64,000 nt of DNA from Brevundimonas sp. Root608 (GCF_001427825.1 NZ_LMGT01000009.1:50283-114282), one strand, 5' to 3'; shown: positions 38,299 through 47,910, numbered from the stretch's first letter. The notes: generated from the letters alone by a model not told the origin. Numbers and translations are program-made.

Positions 38299-38621
38299 GC
38301 GGCGTGCCCCGGTTCGACCCGGTCATCCACGCGCCCGGCCGCCTCCAGATCTGCGCCATCCTCTCGGCCGCCGACGAGGCCGAGTTCGCCATGGTCCGAG
38401 ACGCCATCGCCGTGTCCGACTCGGTCCTGTCCAAACATCTGAAACAGCTCGAGGACGCCGGCTATATCAAGCTGCGCAAGGTCGCCAGCGGAGGCCGCCA
38501 GCGCACCTGGGCCGCCTTCACCCCCGCCGGCCGCGACGCCTTCGCCGCTCACGTCGCGGAGCTGACCCGTCTGGCCGGCATGACCGCGCCGCCGACGCTG
38601 GGCGAGGGCTTCTCGGGCTAG
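38295..38621 (+). CDS. Winged-helix transcriptional regulator (MarR/ArsR-like)
   Basis: A 108-residue DNA-binding protein consisting of a single winged helix: [40 protein letters not shown] (recognition helix region) and [20 protein letters not shown] (wing). It starts with GTG in a GTGA overlap with the membrane protein gene. A pairing of a membrane protein and such a regulator, preceded by inverted repeats, suggests autoregulation. The signal is unknown. Confidence 0.85.
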   Translation: MSGVPRFDPVIHAPGRLQICAILSAADEAEFAMVRDAIAVSDSVLSKHLKQLEDAGYIKLRKVASGGRQRTWAAFTPAGRDAFAAHVAELTRLAGMTAPPTLGEGFSG

Positions 38622-38676
38622 CGTCGCTTGCCACCGCCAGCGCGTCTCCTTAAGCCAGCGCTCAAGGAGACGCCGC

Positions 38677-40205
<1,529 letters not shown>

Positions 40206-40209
<4 letters not shown>

Positions 40210-41069
40210 CGGACTCACACATCTTTATTAGCTGGTCTTTGCCAGCAAGTCAGAAAACGGCCCAAAAAGTCTACGAATTTTTTCGAAGACTATTTCCAAC
40301 CTTTGGATTCTTTATTTCTTCGGAAAATATAAGCAGCGGCCAGCGCTGGTATGATGTGATCTCGGAGAAGCTCGATGCATGTAATGTTGGCATTGTCGTC
40401 GTAACTGCGGAAAATCATTTAAGGCCTTGGATCCACTATGAAGCCGGCGCGCTAGCCAAGGTTGTTACAAAAGCGCGCGTTATGCCGCTGTTATGTGGCG
40501 TTCCAACTCGGTTGATCGCCGACACGCCCCTCAGTGCCTTCCAAGCAGCGGACCTGAACAAGTTTGGAATCCAGCGGATTGCTGACTCGATCCGCGAGAT
40601 GACGGGCTACGGTCAGTTGGACGCGGACTTCTCTGAACATTTCGAGTCGCTTTGGTCCCGTTACGGAGAAGCGCTTTGTGAAGTGCATAGGCCGGACAGC
40701 GAGAGCAATACGCCGGCTCCCGAGCCGGTCAGTCCCGTTGACTCGGAAACGAATTCTCGCCTCGACCAGTTGACCGAAATCGTGCGCTCTATGGAAGCTC
40801 GCCTTCCTCATCGCCCACTTACTGAGGCTGATGTCGCACGCATTGCTGGAAATCACTTCAGCGCGGGCATCGTTGGCCAAGGCGAACTGGCCACAATGAG
40901 CGTTGAAGAAGTAGTCAAAGCTCTTGGCCGAGATACGCTCTCGCCACGCGCTCGAAATGCCTTGGCGAACTGGGACACTGTGTCCAACGCACTCGCCGCG
41001 AATCCAACTGTGAAGAATCCGCCGAGACGCGGACTTCTCAGCCCGGACGAACCTTCTGATTCTAACTAA
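40206..41069 (+). CDS. TIR-like domain protein, candidate defence NADase
   Basis: A 287-residue protein. Residues 5 to about 155 look like a bacterial TIR-like domain: [60 protein letters not shown] with the putative catalytic Glu79, and [15 protein letters not shown]. The C-terminal 130 residues have a Pro/Ser linker and a helical segment ([20 protein letters not shown]) without a known fold. Many such TIR proteins consume NAD or bind nucleotide signals in antiphage systems. The gene is visibly richer in A+T than all neighbours, especially in the first 250 bp, and starts inside the pccB stop (ATGA), which suggests horizontal insertion. No partner gene is adjacent. Confidence 0.8.
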
Positions 41070-41077
41070 ATCTCATC

Positions 41078-41642
41078 CTGACCAACCTCCTCTTCCTCTG
41101 CTCCCGCAACCGCCTCCGCTCCCCCACGGCCGAGCAGGTGTTCGCGTCCCACCCCGGAGTCGGGACCGCCTCCGCCGGCCTGGCGCCCGACCTTCCTTTC
41201 GTCATCCTCCGGCAAGCCGCGCCTTCGCGGCGCAGACCGGGGGACCCAGCGGCGCGCGAGAGCGCGAACCTGTCCCGGACTCCGTCGTCAAACAGCGTGC
41301 CTGAACAGATCGCCTTCGGCGCCGCTGGGTCCCCCGGTCTCGCTGCGCTCGCCGGAGGATGACGAAAGGACAACAGGACGGGCCCACCTCATCTTCGTCA
41401 TGGAGCGCGCCCACCGCGCCAAACTCCTGCGCCGCTTCAAACCGCAGCTGAAGCGCGCCCGCGTCATCCGCCTCGACATCCCCGACGACGACGCCTTCAT
41501 GCAGCCCGAGCTGGTGGCGCTGCTGGAGAAGAAGGCCGGGTCGTTCCTCTGGCGTCCTTCTCCCGCAAGGGGGAACGGCGCGGGGTCGCCTGCGTCCGCT
41601 TTTGACGTACCGGCCGGCTATCATCCCAGTCCAGGTCTTTGA
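41078..41642 (+). pseudogene. Low-molecular-weight phosphatase-like gene, interrupted
   Basis: The 5' fragment reads TNLLFLCSRNRLRSPTAEQV, FASHPGVGTASAGLAPD, with the phosphatase P-loop CSRNRLRS. The 3' fragment, in another frame, reads LIFVMERAHRAKLLRRF, then VIRLDIPDD, AFMQPELVALLEKKAG. Both belong to a short (about 110-residue) protein tyrosine phosphatase-like family. Between them a 177-bp palindromic element replaces roughly a dozen residues. The usual start codon is absent: the fragment begins with CTG 8 bp after the TIR stop. The 3' frame runs past the normal end to 41642. Confidence 0.8.
41194..41370. repeat. 177-bp palindromic element inside the phosphatase gene
   Basis: Perfect 19-bp terminal inverted repeats (41194-41212 and 41352-41370) enclose a second perfect 22-bp inverted pair (41234-41255 and 41319-41340). 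A small hairpin (41216-41221 with 41226-41231) lies in the left arm. It could fold into a long cruciform. No coding sequence and no clear target duplication are seen. It resembles non-autonomous palindromic repeats of alphaproteobacteria; no second copy was found in the window. Confidence 0.75.
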
Positions 41643-41754
41643 CAACCGAACCCCGTCGCGCCGTAGAGGCGCGCCGCCGCCCGTCCGGTGGACGAGTTGG
41701 ACGACCTGGACCGTGTTTTTTCGCGGAACCGTCCATGCGCCGACCGCGCTGACC
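41643..41754. other. Intergenic stretch between phosphatase remnant and merR-like gene
   Basis: No gene is supported. It contains a 6-bp stem with a 5-nt loop (41657-41662 with 41668-41673) and the first copy of a repeated sequence described separately (41688-41723). Confidence 0.5.
41688..41723. repeat. Interspersed GAGTTGGAC-type repeat, copy A
   Basis: A 36-bp segment made of 9-bp units of the type GAGTTGGAC followed by GTGTTTTTT. Copy B (47116-47150) differs at four positions and one T. It lies 31 bp beyond the stop codon of the minus-strand merR-like gene. Confidence 0.6.
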
Positions 41755-42159
41755 TCACCCCTCGAACGCCTCCAGGATCGGGCAGGGCCCTTTCCCCCCG
41801 CCCGCGCAAGCCCCCGCCAGTCGCCGCAGCGCCGCGCGCGCCGCCTCCAGTTCGGCGATCCGGGCATCCAGCTCCGCCAGCCGCGCCTCGGCCAGGGCCA
41901 GCGCCCGGCCGCGGTCCTCGCCCGCGTCCAGCGCCAGCAGCTCCCCGATCTGCTCGAGGGTGAAGCCCGCCCCCTGCGCCTGGCGGATGAACCTCAGCCG
42001 CCGCACATCCTCCGCCCCGTAGCGCCGCACGCCGCCGCCGAGCCCCGCGCCCTCCGGTCGCGGCGGCGTCTCCAGCAGGCCGCGCCGCTGGTAGTAGCGC
42101 ACCGTCTCCACGCCCACGCCGCCGGCCCTGGCCAGCCGCGCGATGGTCATACCGGTCAT
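41755..42159 (-). CDS. MerR-family transcriptional regulator
   Basis: A 134-residue regulator. The helix-turn-helix and wing are TIARLARAGGVGVETVRYYQ, RRGLLETPPRP and GGVRRYGAEDVRRLRFIRQA; a dimerisation helix (RALALAEARLAELDARIAEL) and the metal-binding end CAGGGKGPCPILEAF follow. The two C-terminal cysteines match Cys117 and Cys126 of mercury MerR, but the position of Cys82 reads LDAGEDRGRAL without Cys, so mercury sensing is doubtful. The start at 42159 is supported by GGAG 7 nt upstream; MTIAR at 42150 is an alternative. It is divergent from the glutaredoxin/MauE gene. Confidence 0.88.
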   Translation of the reverse strand: MTGMTIARLARAGGVGVETVRYYQRRGLLETPPRPEGAGLGGGVRRYGAEDVRRLRFIRQAQGAGFTLEQIGELLALDAGEDRGRALALAEARLAELDARIAELEAARAALRRLAGACAGGGKGPCPILEAFEG

Positions 42160-42162
42160 GCC

Positions 42163-42194
42163 TTGACTCCGTACCATGGTCCGGACCCTACATG
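42163..42194 (+). promoter_or_regulatory. MerR-type promoter and operator
   Basis: TTGACT (42163-42168) and a weak TACATG (42189-42194) are separated by 20 bp, the over-long spacer typical of MerR-controlled promoters. The spacer holds a near-perfect dyad, TCCGTACCA/TGGTCCGGA (42168-42185, one mismatch). It would drive the glutaredoxin/MauE gene and cover the merR-like start region. Confidence 0.7.
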
Positions 42195-42228
42195 GGGGGC
42201 GGATCGTTATCGGCAACAGGAGAAACCC

Positions 42229-43002
42229 ATGTCCGACCAGACCGCCGCCGCCCCCAGGACCGCCGTCCTCCACCGCATGGTCATGGCCGACCACGTCTGC
42301 CCCTATGGCCGGAAGTCGCTCTGGCTGCTGCGCCGCAAGGGCTACGCCGTCCAGGACCACCATCTGAAGACCCGCGAGGAGACCGACGCCTTCAAGGCCG
42401 TGCACGGCGTCAGGACCACGCCCCAGACCTTCATCGGCGGCGTCCGCATCGGCGGCCATGACGACCTGCGCCGCTTCTTCGGCGAGACGGTCCCGGAGGA
42501 GGGGGCGACCAGCTACACCCCCGTGCTGGCCGTCTTCGCCGTCGCCGCCCTGATCGCCCTGGCGATCGACTGGCTGTCGCTGCGGGCGATCACCGCGATG
42601 GTCCTGCCCAATTTCATCGCCACGGCCATGTGTCTGCTGGCCATGCTGAAGCTGCAGGACGTCGAGAAATTCTCGACCATGTTCCTCAACTACGACCTGC
42701 TGGCCCGGCGCTGGGTGCCCTACGGCTACATCTATCCCTTCGCCGAGCTGGGCGCAGGCGTGCTGATGCTGGCCGGCGCCCTGACCTGGCTGTCGGCCCC
42801 GGTCGCCCTGTTCATCGGCGGGATCGGCGCGGTGTCGGTGTTCAAGGCCGTCTATGTCGACAAGCGCGAGCTCAAATGCGCCTGCGTCGGCGGCGCCTCC
42901 AATGTCCCGCTGGGTTTCGTCTCCCTTACCGAGAACCTGATGATGGTCGTCATGGCGGTGTGGATGCTGGCGGCGGCGGCCTCGGGCTTGACTCACCCAT
43001 AA
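42229..43002 (+). CDS. Glutaredoxin-MauE fusion membrane protein
   Basis: A 257-residue protein. Residues about 10-85 form a glutaredoxin domain with VCPYGRKSLWLLRRKG (only the first active Cys is kept) and VRTTPQTFIGGVRIGGHDDL. The rest has four to five membrane helices of the MauE/DoxX type (YTPVLAVFAVAALIALAIDW, WVPYGYIYPFAELGAGVLML) with a CAC pair in ELKCACVGGASNVPLG. It probably moves reducing equivalents across the inner membrane. AACAGGAG precedes the ATG. Control by the divergent MerR protein is indicated by the promoter between them. Confidence 0.85.
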   Translation: MSDQTAAAPRTAVLHRMVMADHVCPYGRKSLWLLRRKGYAVQDHHLKTREETDAFKAVHGVRTTPQTFIGGVRIGGHDDLRRFFGETVPEEGATSYTPVLAVFAVAALIALAIDWLSLRAITAMVLPNFIATAMCLLAMLKLQDVEKFSTMFLNYDLLARRWVPYGYIYPFAELGAGVLMLAGALTWLSAPVALFIGGIGAVSVFKAVYVDKRELKCACVGGASNVPLGFVSLTENLMMVVMAVWMLAAAASGLTHP

Positions 43003-43047
43003 CCCGCCAGCTATGCGTCCAATCCATAGCTCTGGAGTTATGGATTG
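42988..43047 (+). promoter_or_regulatory. Promoter and operator palindrome of the ArsR-type gene
   Basis: TTGACT (42988-42993) and TATGCG (43012-43017) are 18 bp apart. Directly downstream lies a 28-bp dyad (43020-43047): perfect 9-bp outer arms, one mismatch, then a 2-bp inner match around CTGG. Its right arm contains the SD-proximal region and the TTG start codon of the regulator gene, so binding would block both transcription and translation start. Confidence 0.65.
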
Positions 43048-43374
43048 AACCCGCCGCCCGCCCACGACGTCCTGTTCCGGACCCTCGCCGACCCCACCCG
43101 GCGGGCCCTGTTCGAACGTCTGTGCCGCGACGGCGAGACCACGGTCGGGGTGCTGACGGCCCAGGCCGGGGTGTCGCAGCCGGCCGTGTCCAGACATCTC
43201 GGGGTGCTGAAACAGGCCGGGCTGGTGCGTGACCGGCCCGACGGCCGCCAGACCCACTACAGCGCCCGGCTCGAGGCCCTCGCCCCGCTGGCGGACTGGA
43301 CCGGCCGCATGACCGGCTTCTGGGAAGCCCGCATCGACCACCTCGAGGACCTGCTCAAAAGGATGGACCAATGA
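43045..43374 (+). CDS. ArsR-family transcriptional regulator
   Basis: A 109-residue winged-helix protein: LFRTLADPTRRALFERLCRD, VGVLTAQAGVSQPAVSRHLG (recognition helix) and VLKQAGLVRDRPDGRQTHYS (wing). No metal-binding Cys cluster is present, which fits the ArsR subgroup linked to SRPBCC/AHSA1 genes. The TTG start at 43045 is supported by GGAG 8 nt upstream and by its position within the operator dyad. It overlaps the next gene by ATGA. Confidence 0.9.
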   Translation: MNPPPAHDVLFRTLADPTRRALFERLCRDGETTVGVLTAQAGVSQPAVSRHLGVLKQAGLVRDRPDGRQTHYSARLEALAPLADWTGRMTGFWEARIDHLEDLLKRMDQ

Positions 43375-43802
43375 CCGCCGCCGCGACCGAAACCCGCTCC
43401 GTCGTCATCGAGCGGGACATCCCGTTTCCGCCCGGGAAGCTGTGGCGCGCCCTGACGCAGCCGCACCTGATCGAGGAATGGCTGATGAAGAACGACTTCC
43501 GGCCGGTGGTCGGCCACAGCTTCAGGCTCAGCGGCGACTGGGGCGGGGTGCTGGACTGCGAGGTCCTGACCGTCGAGCCGGAGAGGACTCTCTCCTACAC
43601 CTGGGACTACGCCCACGACGATCCGGCCTATGCGATGAAGAGCGTGGTGACCTTCACCCTGACCCCGACGGACGCGGGAACGCATCTGCGCGTGGAGCAG
43701 GCCGGCTTCCGCCCCGATCAGAAACAGGCCTTCGGCGGCGCCAACGCCGGCTGGCGGCAGTTCCTCGCGAAGCTGGAACAGGTGGTGGCGCGGGCCGATT
43801 GA
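43371..43802 (+). CDS. SRPBCC (AHSA1) domain protein
   Basis: A 143-residue protein of the Aha1-C/SRPBCC helix-grip fold: VIERDIPFPPGKLWRALTQP, HLIEEWLMKNDFRPVVGHSF and DWGGVLDCEVLTVEPERTLS. Such proteins bind small hydrophobic ligands. It follows the ArsR regulator with a 4-bp overlap, a very common pairing, and may sense or process the ligand of the system. Confidence 0.88.
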   Translation: MTAAATETRSVVIERDIPFPPGKLWRALTQPHLIEEWLMKNDFRPVVGHSFRLSGDWGGVLDCEVLTVEPERTLSYTWDYAHDDPAYAMKSVVTFTLTPTDAGTHLRVEQAGFRPDQKQAFGGANAGWRQFLAKLEQVVARAD

Positions 43803-43814
43803 GGAGGCGACCTG

Positions 43815-44234
43815 ATGACCGACAAGCCAGAGAAACCCGTCCTGCTCTCGGGCGGCAATCCCCAGATCCCCAAGGGCCATGGCGACGCCCCGGTCCAGGC
43901 GTGGATCGCCGCCGCCCCGGGCTGGAAAAGCGACGCCGCCCGCCGCCTCGACGCCCTGATCACGCGCATGGTTCCCGGCGTGCGGAAGGCGGTCAAATGG
44001 AACACCCCGCTGTACGGCGTCGAGGAGGGGGCCTGGTTTGCCGGCTTCCACGCCTTCGACCGCTATCTGAAGCTGGCCTTCTACCGCGGCGCGTCGCTGG
44101 ACCCCGTTCCGCCCGTGGGCTCGAAGCACAAGGACGTGCGCTATTTCCACATCCACGAGGGCGACCCGCTCGACGAGACTCGACTGGCCGACTGGATCCG
44201 GCAGGCCAGCCGGCTGCCCGGCGAGCGCATGTGA
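43815..44234 (+). CDS. DUF1801 protein, first copy
   Basis: A 139-residue DUF1801 (YdhG/Fe-S cluster-associated fold) protein with VRKAVKWNTPLYGVEEGAWF, AGFHAFDRYLKLAFYRGASL and a C-terminal LADWIRQASRLP helix. GGAGG precedes the start. It lies in one operon with the ArsR and SRPBCC genes and is followed by a second DUF1801 gene. Function unknown. Confidence 0.82.
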   Translation: MTDKPEKPVLLSGGNPQIPKGHGDAPVQAWIAAAPGWKSDAARRLDALITRMVPGVRKAVKWNTPLYGVEEGAWFAGFHAFDRYLKLAFYRGASLDPVPPVGSKHKDVRYFHIHEGDPLDETRLADWIRQASRLPGERM

Positions 44235-44247
44235 CGGAGGAACGACC

Positions 44248-44667
44248 ATGGGAAAGATGGACATCGACCCGGCCGAGGCCGGTCTTTCCGCCCCGCAACG
44301 GATCGACGCGAAGATCGCGGCCCTCGGCGACTGGCGCGGCCGGACCCTCGCCCGCATCCGCGCCCTCGTCCACGAGGCTGACCCGGAGGTGGTCGAGACG
44401 GTGAAATGGGGCCGCGTCCCGGTGTGGGAGCGCGCCGGCATCCTCACCACCGGCGAGGTCTACAAGACCGCCGTCAAGATGACCTTCGCCAAGGGCGCCG
44501 CGCTGGAGGACCCCTCCGGCCTGTTCAACGCCAGCCTCGAGGGAAGCACCCGCCGCGCCGTCGATTTCCACGAGGGGGACGTGATCGACGCGGAGGCCCT
44601 GAAGGCCCTCGTCCGCGCCGCCGTGGCGCTGAACCTCTCCAACACAACTAAAGCGAGAAAAAAGTAG
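44248..44667 (+). CDS. DUF1801 protein, second copy
   Basis: A 139-residue DUF1801 protein with RIRALVHEADPEVVETVKWG, VPVWERAGILTTGEVYKTAV, KMTFAKGAALEDPSGLFN and a final VRAAVALN helix. It shares the VKW core with its neighbour but is clearly diverged. GGAGGAACG precedes the ATG. It ends with a basic KARKK tail. It is the last gene of the ArsR-led operon. Confidence 0.82.
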   Translation: MGKMDIDPAEAGLSAPQRIDAKIAALGDWRGRTLARIRALVHEADPEVVETVKWGRVPVWERAGILTTGEVYKTAVKMTFAKGAALEDPSGLFNASLEGSTRRAVDFHEGDVIDAEALKALVRAAVALNLSNTTKARKK

Positions 44668-44728
44668 CTCGCGGTCACAACCTGTGATAACCCTTGGTTG
44701 TCTTCAACCGACACCAAGGGAGGTCATC

Positions 44729-45214
44729 ATGCTTTACGACAACGTAGCGGCGCAGTTCTTCACCTCGGCCGGCGACGACCGCGGCACCAGCGCCTATTTC
44801 GTCTATCCGGGCGGGATCCTGAGGGCCAAGACGGCGACGCACACCCTGCATGTGCGGCCGGGCAAGAACCTCTGCTTCGTCCGCTCGGCCGACGCCGACA
44901 CCGTGCTGCAGCGGGGCGTCGCCAGCGTGGCGCACAACGGCGGCGCCGTCACCCTGACCCTCGGCAACGCCGCGACCGTGGCGGCCCGCAAGGCCTCGGG
45001 CGGCGGTTACGACACCCCGGTCGACTTCTTCCTCGAGGATGACGGGACCTACGACAGCGGCCGGCACGTCGGCCACGCCATCACCGGCGCCTTCGACGCG
45101 GGCAACAGCGGCATCACCCTGGCCGACATCAACCGGGTCAAGGCGACCCAGGTGAACGGGACCGACACCGCCATCACCGGCGCCAACGCCGATGTGAATA
45201 TCGACCACCAGTGA
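44729..45214 (+). CDS. Hypothetical beta-rich protein
   Basis: A 161-residue protein without signal peptide or recognised domain: MLYDNVAAQFFTSAGDDRGT, YFVYPGGILRAKTATHTLHV, VRPGKNLCFVRSADADTVLQ, then VTLTLGNAATVAA and a Thr/Asn/Ala-rich end (TQVNGTDTAITGANADVN). The pattern of short strands suggests a beta sandwich or repeat. The start at 44729 is well supported by AAGGGAGG; an earlier start at 44684 is not. It is followed by a bidirectional terminator. Confidence 0.7.
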   Translation: MLYDNVAAQFFTSAGDDRGTSAYFVYPGGILRAKTATHTLHVRPGKNLCFVRSADADTVLQRGVASVAHNGGAVTLTLGNAATVAARKASGGGYDTPVDFFLEDDGTYDSGRHVGHAITGAFDAGNSGITLADINRVKATQVNGTDTAITGANADVNIDHQ

Positions 45215-45222
45215 GCGACCTT

Positions 45223-45245
45223 CCTTCTCCCCTTTCGGGAGAAGG
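45223..45245. terminator. Bidirectional terminator hairpin
   Basis: A perfect 9-bp stem (45223-45231 with 45237-45245) with a 5-nt loop between two convergent genes, 9 bp after the plus-strand stop and 8 bp before the minus-strand stop at 45254. Confidence 0.65.
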
Positions 45246-45253
45246 GCAGGGGC

Positions 45254-45694
45254 TCATCCCACCTGCCGCAAACCCGCCCGCAGCGCGTCCCCGGCGCCGG
45301 CCAGTCCGGCCTCGATCGCCCCATGCTCGCGCACCCAGATCGGCGTGGCCGCCGCCAGCAGCGCCCGACCCGCGTCGGTCAGGGCCGGACGGCGGCTGCG
45401 CCGGTCCTTCGGATCGACGCCGAGGACGACCGCGCCCATCCGCTCCAGCGGCTTCAGATTGGCCGTCACCGTCGACCGGTCCATGGCCAGCAGCGCCGCC
45501 ACCGCGCCTATGGTCGGCGGCTCGGGCCGGTTCAGTCCGTTCAGCAGCGAGAACTGGCCGCTGGTGATGCCCAGGCCGCGAAAGGCCTCGTCGAACCGCC
45601 GCGACAGGGTCCGCGCCGCGCGCTGGGCATGCAGGCACAGGCAATGGTCGCGGATGTGCAGGGTGGCGGCGAAGGCGGCGGGCACGTTTGACAT
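45254..45694 (-). CDS. MarR-family transcriptional regulator
   Basis: A 146-residue regulator: HIRDHCLCLHAQRAARTLSR at the N-terminus with two close cysteines, GITSGQFSLLNGLNRPEPPT, VAALLAMDRSTVTANLKPLE (recognition helix) and VDPKDRRSRRPALTDAG (wing). The cysteines may allow redox sensing, as in other MarR proteins with an N-terminal Cys; this is an inference. It is divergent from the GST gene with the operator between them. Confidence 0.9.
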   Translation of the reverse strand: MSNVPAAFAATLHIRDHCLCLHAQRAARTLSRRFDEAFRGLGITSGQFSLLNGLNRPEPPTIGAVAALLAMDRSTVTANLKPLERMGAVVLGVDPKDRRSRRPALTDAGRALLAAATPIWVREHGAIEAGLAGAGDALRAGLRQVG

Positions 45695-45729
45695 GGCGTC
45701 AATTATGTTGATATCAACGCAACTGTCAA
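45688..45729. promoter_or_regulatory. Divergent promoters sharing one operator
   Basis: Minus strand (marR-like): TTGACA at 45729-45724 and CATAAT at 45707-45702, spacer 16 bp. Plus strand (GST): TTGACA at 45688-45693 and TATCAA at 45712-45717, spacer 18 bp. A perfect palindrome, GTTGATATCAAC (45707-45718), overlaps the spacer of one and the -10 of the other, so a bound MarR dimer would repress both. Confidence 0.7.
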
Positions 45730-45746
45730 ACGGGAGGGAGCCCGCC

Positions 45747-46424
<678 letters not shown>

Positions 46425-46442
46425 ACAGGGGGAGTTTCCGGC

Positions 46443-46973
46443 ATGGCCCGGCTCGTGTTTGGAATGAATGTGTCGCTCGACGGCTACGTCGACCACGAGA
46501 AGTTCGCGCCCGATCCGGTGCTCTTTCGTCACTGGATAGAACAGGTGCGGGGCGCGACGGGCAGCATCTACGGCCGCCGCCTGTATGAAATCATGCGCTA
46601 CTGGGAACAGGACGATCCCGACTGGACCCCGGATCTTCAGGCGTTCGCGGCGGCGTGGCGCGCCGAACGCAAATGGGTCGTGTCGCGCTCCCTGACCTCG
46701 GTCGGTCCCAACGCCACCCTTGTCTCAGGCGACATGGAGGGCGTGATCCGCGGGCTGAAGACCGACCTGGAGGGCGACATCCACGTCGGCGGGCCGGTTC
46801 TGGCGCAAAGCCTGACCGACCTCGGTCTGATCGATGAATATCGCCTCTACCTCCATCCCGTCGTCCTGGGTCAGGGCGCTCCGTTCTTCGCCGTCCCCCG
46901 GCCGCCGCTCCGCCTTGTCGCCCATGACCGGATCGGCGGGGAAGCGATCCGGTTGACCTATGTGCCCGCGTGA
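46443..46973 (+). CDS. Dihydrofolate reductase-family (RibD C-domain) protein
   Basis: A 176-residue protein with the RibD-C/DHFR-like fold: RLVFGMNVSLDGYVDHEKFA, RRLYEIMRYWEQDDPDW, WVVSRSL and IHVGGPVLAQSLTDLGLIDE, YRLYLHPVVLGQGAPFF. These proteins bind NADPH, but most are of unknown substrate. It lies 18 bp after the GST and probably shares its transcript. Confidence 0.88.
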   Translation: MARLVFGMNVSLDGYVDHEKFAPDPVLFRHWIEQVRGATGSIYGRRLYEIMRYWEQDDPDWTPDLQAFAAAWRAERKWVVSRSLTSVGPNATLVSGDMEGVIRGLKTDLEGDIHVGGPVLAQSLTDLGLIDEYRLYLHPVVLGQGAPFFAVPRPPLRLVAHDRIGGEAIRLTYVPA

Positions 46974-47154
46974 TGGCGTCACGCCGCGATGCGACCGATT
47001 CTGACGCACCGGGCTGATACGGTGCGTCCCTGGGCCTTCGATCGAACGCCTCTCAGCCCGGCGAAGGCGCACGCCGTGCACGCCCATTCCGGAGAAGCGG
47101 ACGGAGCGGACTCTTTGGACGAGTTGGACGAGTTGGACGGTGTTTTTCGGAGTC
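46974..47154. other. Intergenic region with repeat copy B
   Basis: No gene is supported in these 181 bp. The only clear structure is the GAGTTGGAC-type repeat at 47116-47150, which ends 4 bp before the stop codon of the minus-strand pseudouridine synthase gene. Confidence 0.5.
47116..47150. repeat. Interspersed GAGTTGGAC-type repeat, copy B
   Basis: Three consecutive TTGGAC units at 9-bp period followed by GGTGTTTTT. It matches copy A (41688-41723) with four substitutions and one missing T, and like it lies just past the 3' end of a minus-strand gene. Confidence 0.6.
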
Positions 47155-47910
47155 TCAGCCGACCAGCGCCGCCCGCTCCTCGGCGGTCAGCATCCGCCAT
47201 TTGCCCTCGGGCAGATTGTCCAGTTTCAGTGGCCCGATCCGTACACGGATCAAATCCACAACCTCCAGATCCACCATCTCGCACATCCGCCGGATCTGCC
47301 GGTTGCGACCCTCGCGCAGGATGAATTTCAGCCGGAAGGACTCCATCCGGCTGACGTAGGCGGGCTTCAGCTGACGCCCGTCCAGCATCAGGCCGTGGCG
47401 CAGGATCTTCAGCTTCTTCTCGGTCACGTCGCCGGCGACGCGGACCAGATATTCCTTGTCCAGATCGGATTGCGGCCCGATCACCGCCTTGGCCACCACC
47501 CCGTCCGACGACAGCAGCAGCAGGCCCCGCGAATCCTCATCCAGCCGGCCGATCGGGGGCAGGGAGGCGTCCTCGGGCGGGACCGCGCCCTCGCCGACCC
47601 GGTTGGCCTCGGTGATCAGCCGCACCGCCGGGATCTTGTCCGGCTCCGGCTGGCCCGAGACGTACCCCAGCGGCTTGTGCATGACGATGGTCACGCCCTC
47701 GGCCAGGGCCGCCGTCGCCCGGTCGTTCAGCGTCAGCGTCTGTCCGGTTTCCAGCTTGCGGCCCGCGTCGGTCACCACCTCGCCGTCGACCGAGACGAGG
47801 CCGTCGGCGATCAGGGCGTCGGCCTCGCGCCGCGAGCAGACGCCGGTCTGGCCCAGCCATTTGTTGATCCGGACCGGCTCGGGGCCGTCATAGGTGCGGG
47901 AAAACGCCAT
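47155..47910 (-). CDS. RsuA/RluB/RluF-family pseudouridine synthase
   Basis: A 251-residue synthase with an N-terminal S4 domain (RINKWLGQTGVCSRREADAL, IADGLVSVDGE) and the catalytic PPIGRLDEDSRGLLLLSSDG with the active Asp. The later blocks DKEYLVRVAGDVTEKKL and LREGRNRQIRRMCEMVDLEV are typical. Segment order and VMHKPLGYVSGQ suggest the RluF branch (23S rRNA U2604), but RluB cannot be excluded. Confidence 0.9.
   Translation of the reverse strand: MAFSRTYDGPEPVRINKWLGQTGVCSRREADALIADGLVSVDGEVVTDAGRKLETGQTLTLNDRATAALAEGVTIVMHKPLGYVSGQPEPDKIPAVRLITEANRVGEGAVPPEDASLPPIGRLDEDSRGLLLLSSDGVVAKAVIGPQSDLDKEYLVRVAGDVTEKKLKILRHGLMLDGRQLKPAYVSRMESFRLKFILREGRNRQIRRMCEMVDLEVVDLIRVRIGPLKLDNLPEGKWRMLTAEERAALVG

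Noticed and set aside
41194-41370. Insertion sequence with transposase
   Set aside because: The element is only 177 bp and has no coding frame; it can at most be a non-autonomous repeat.
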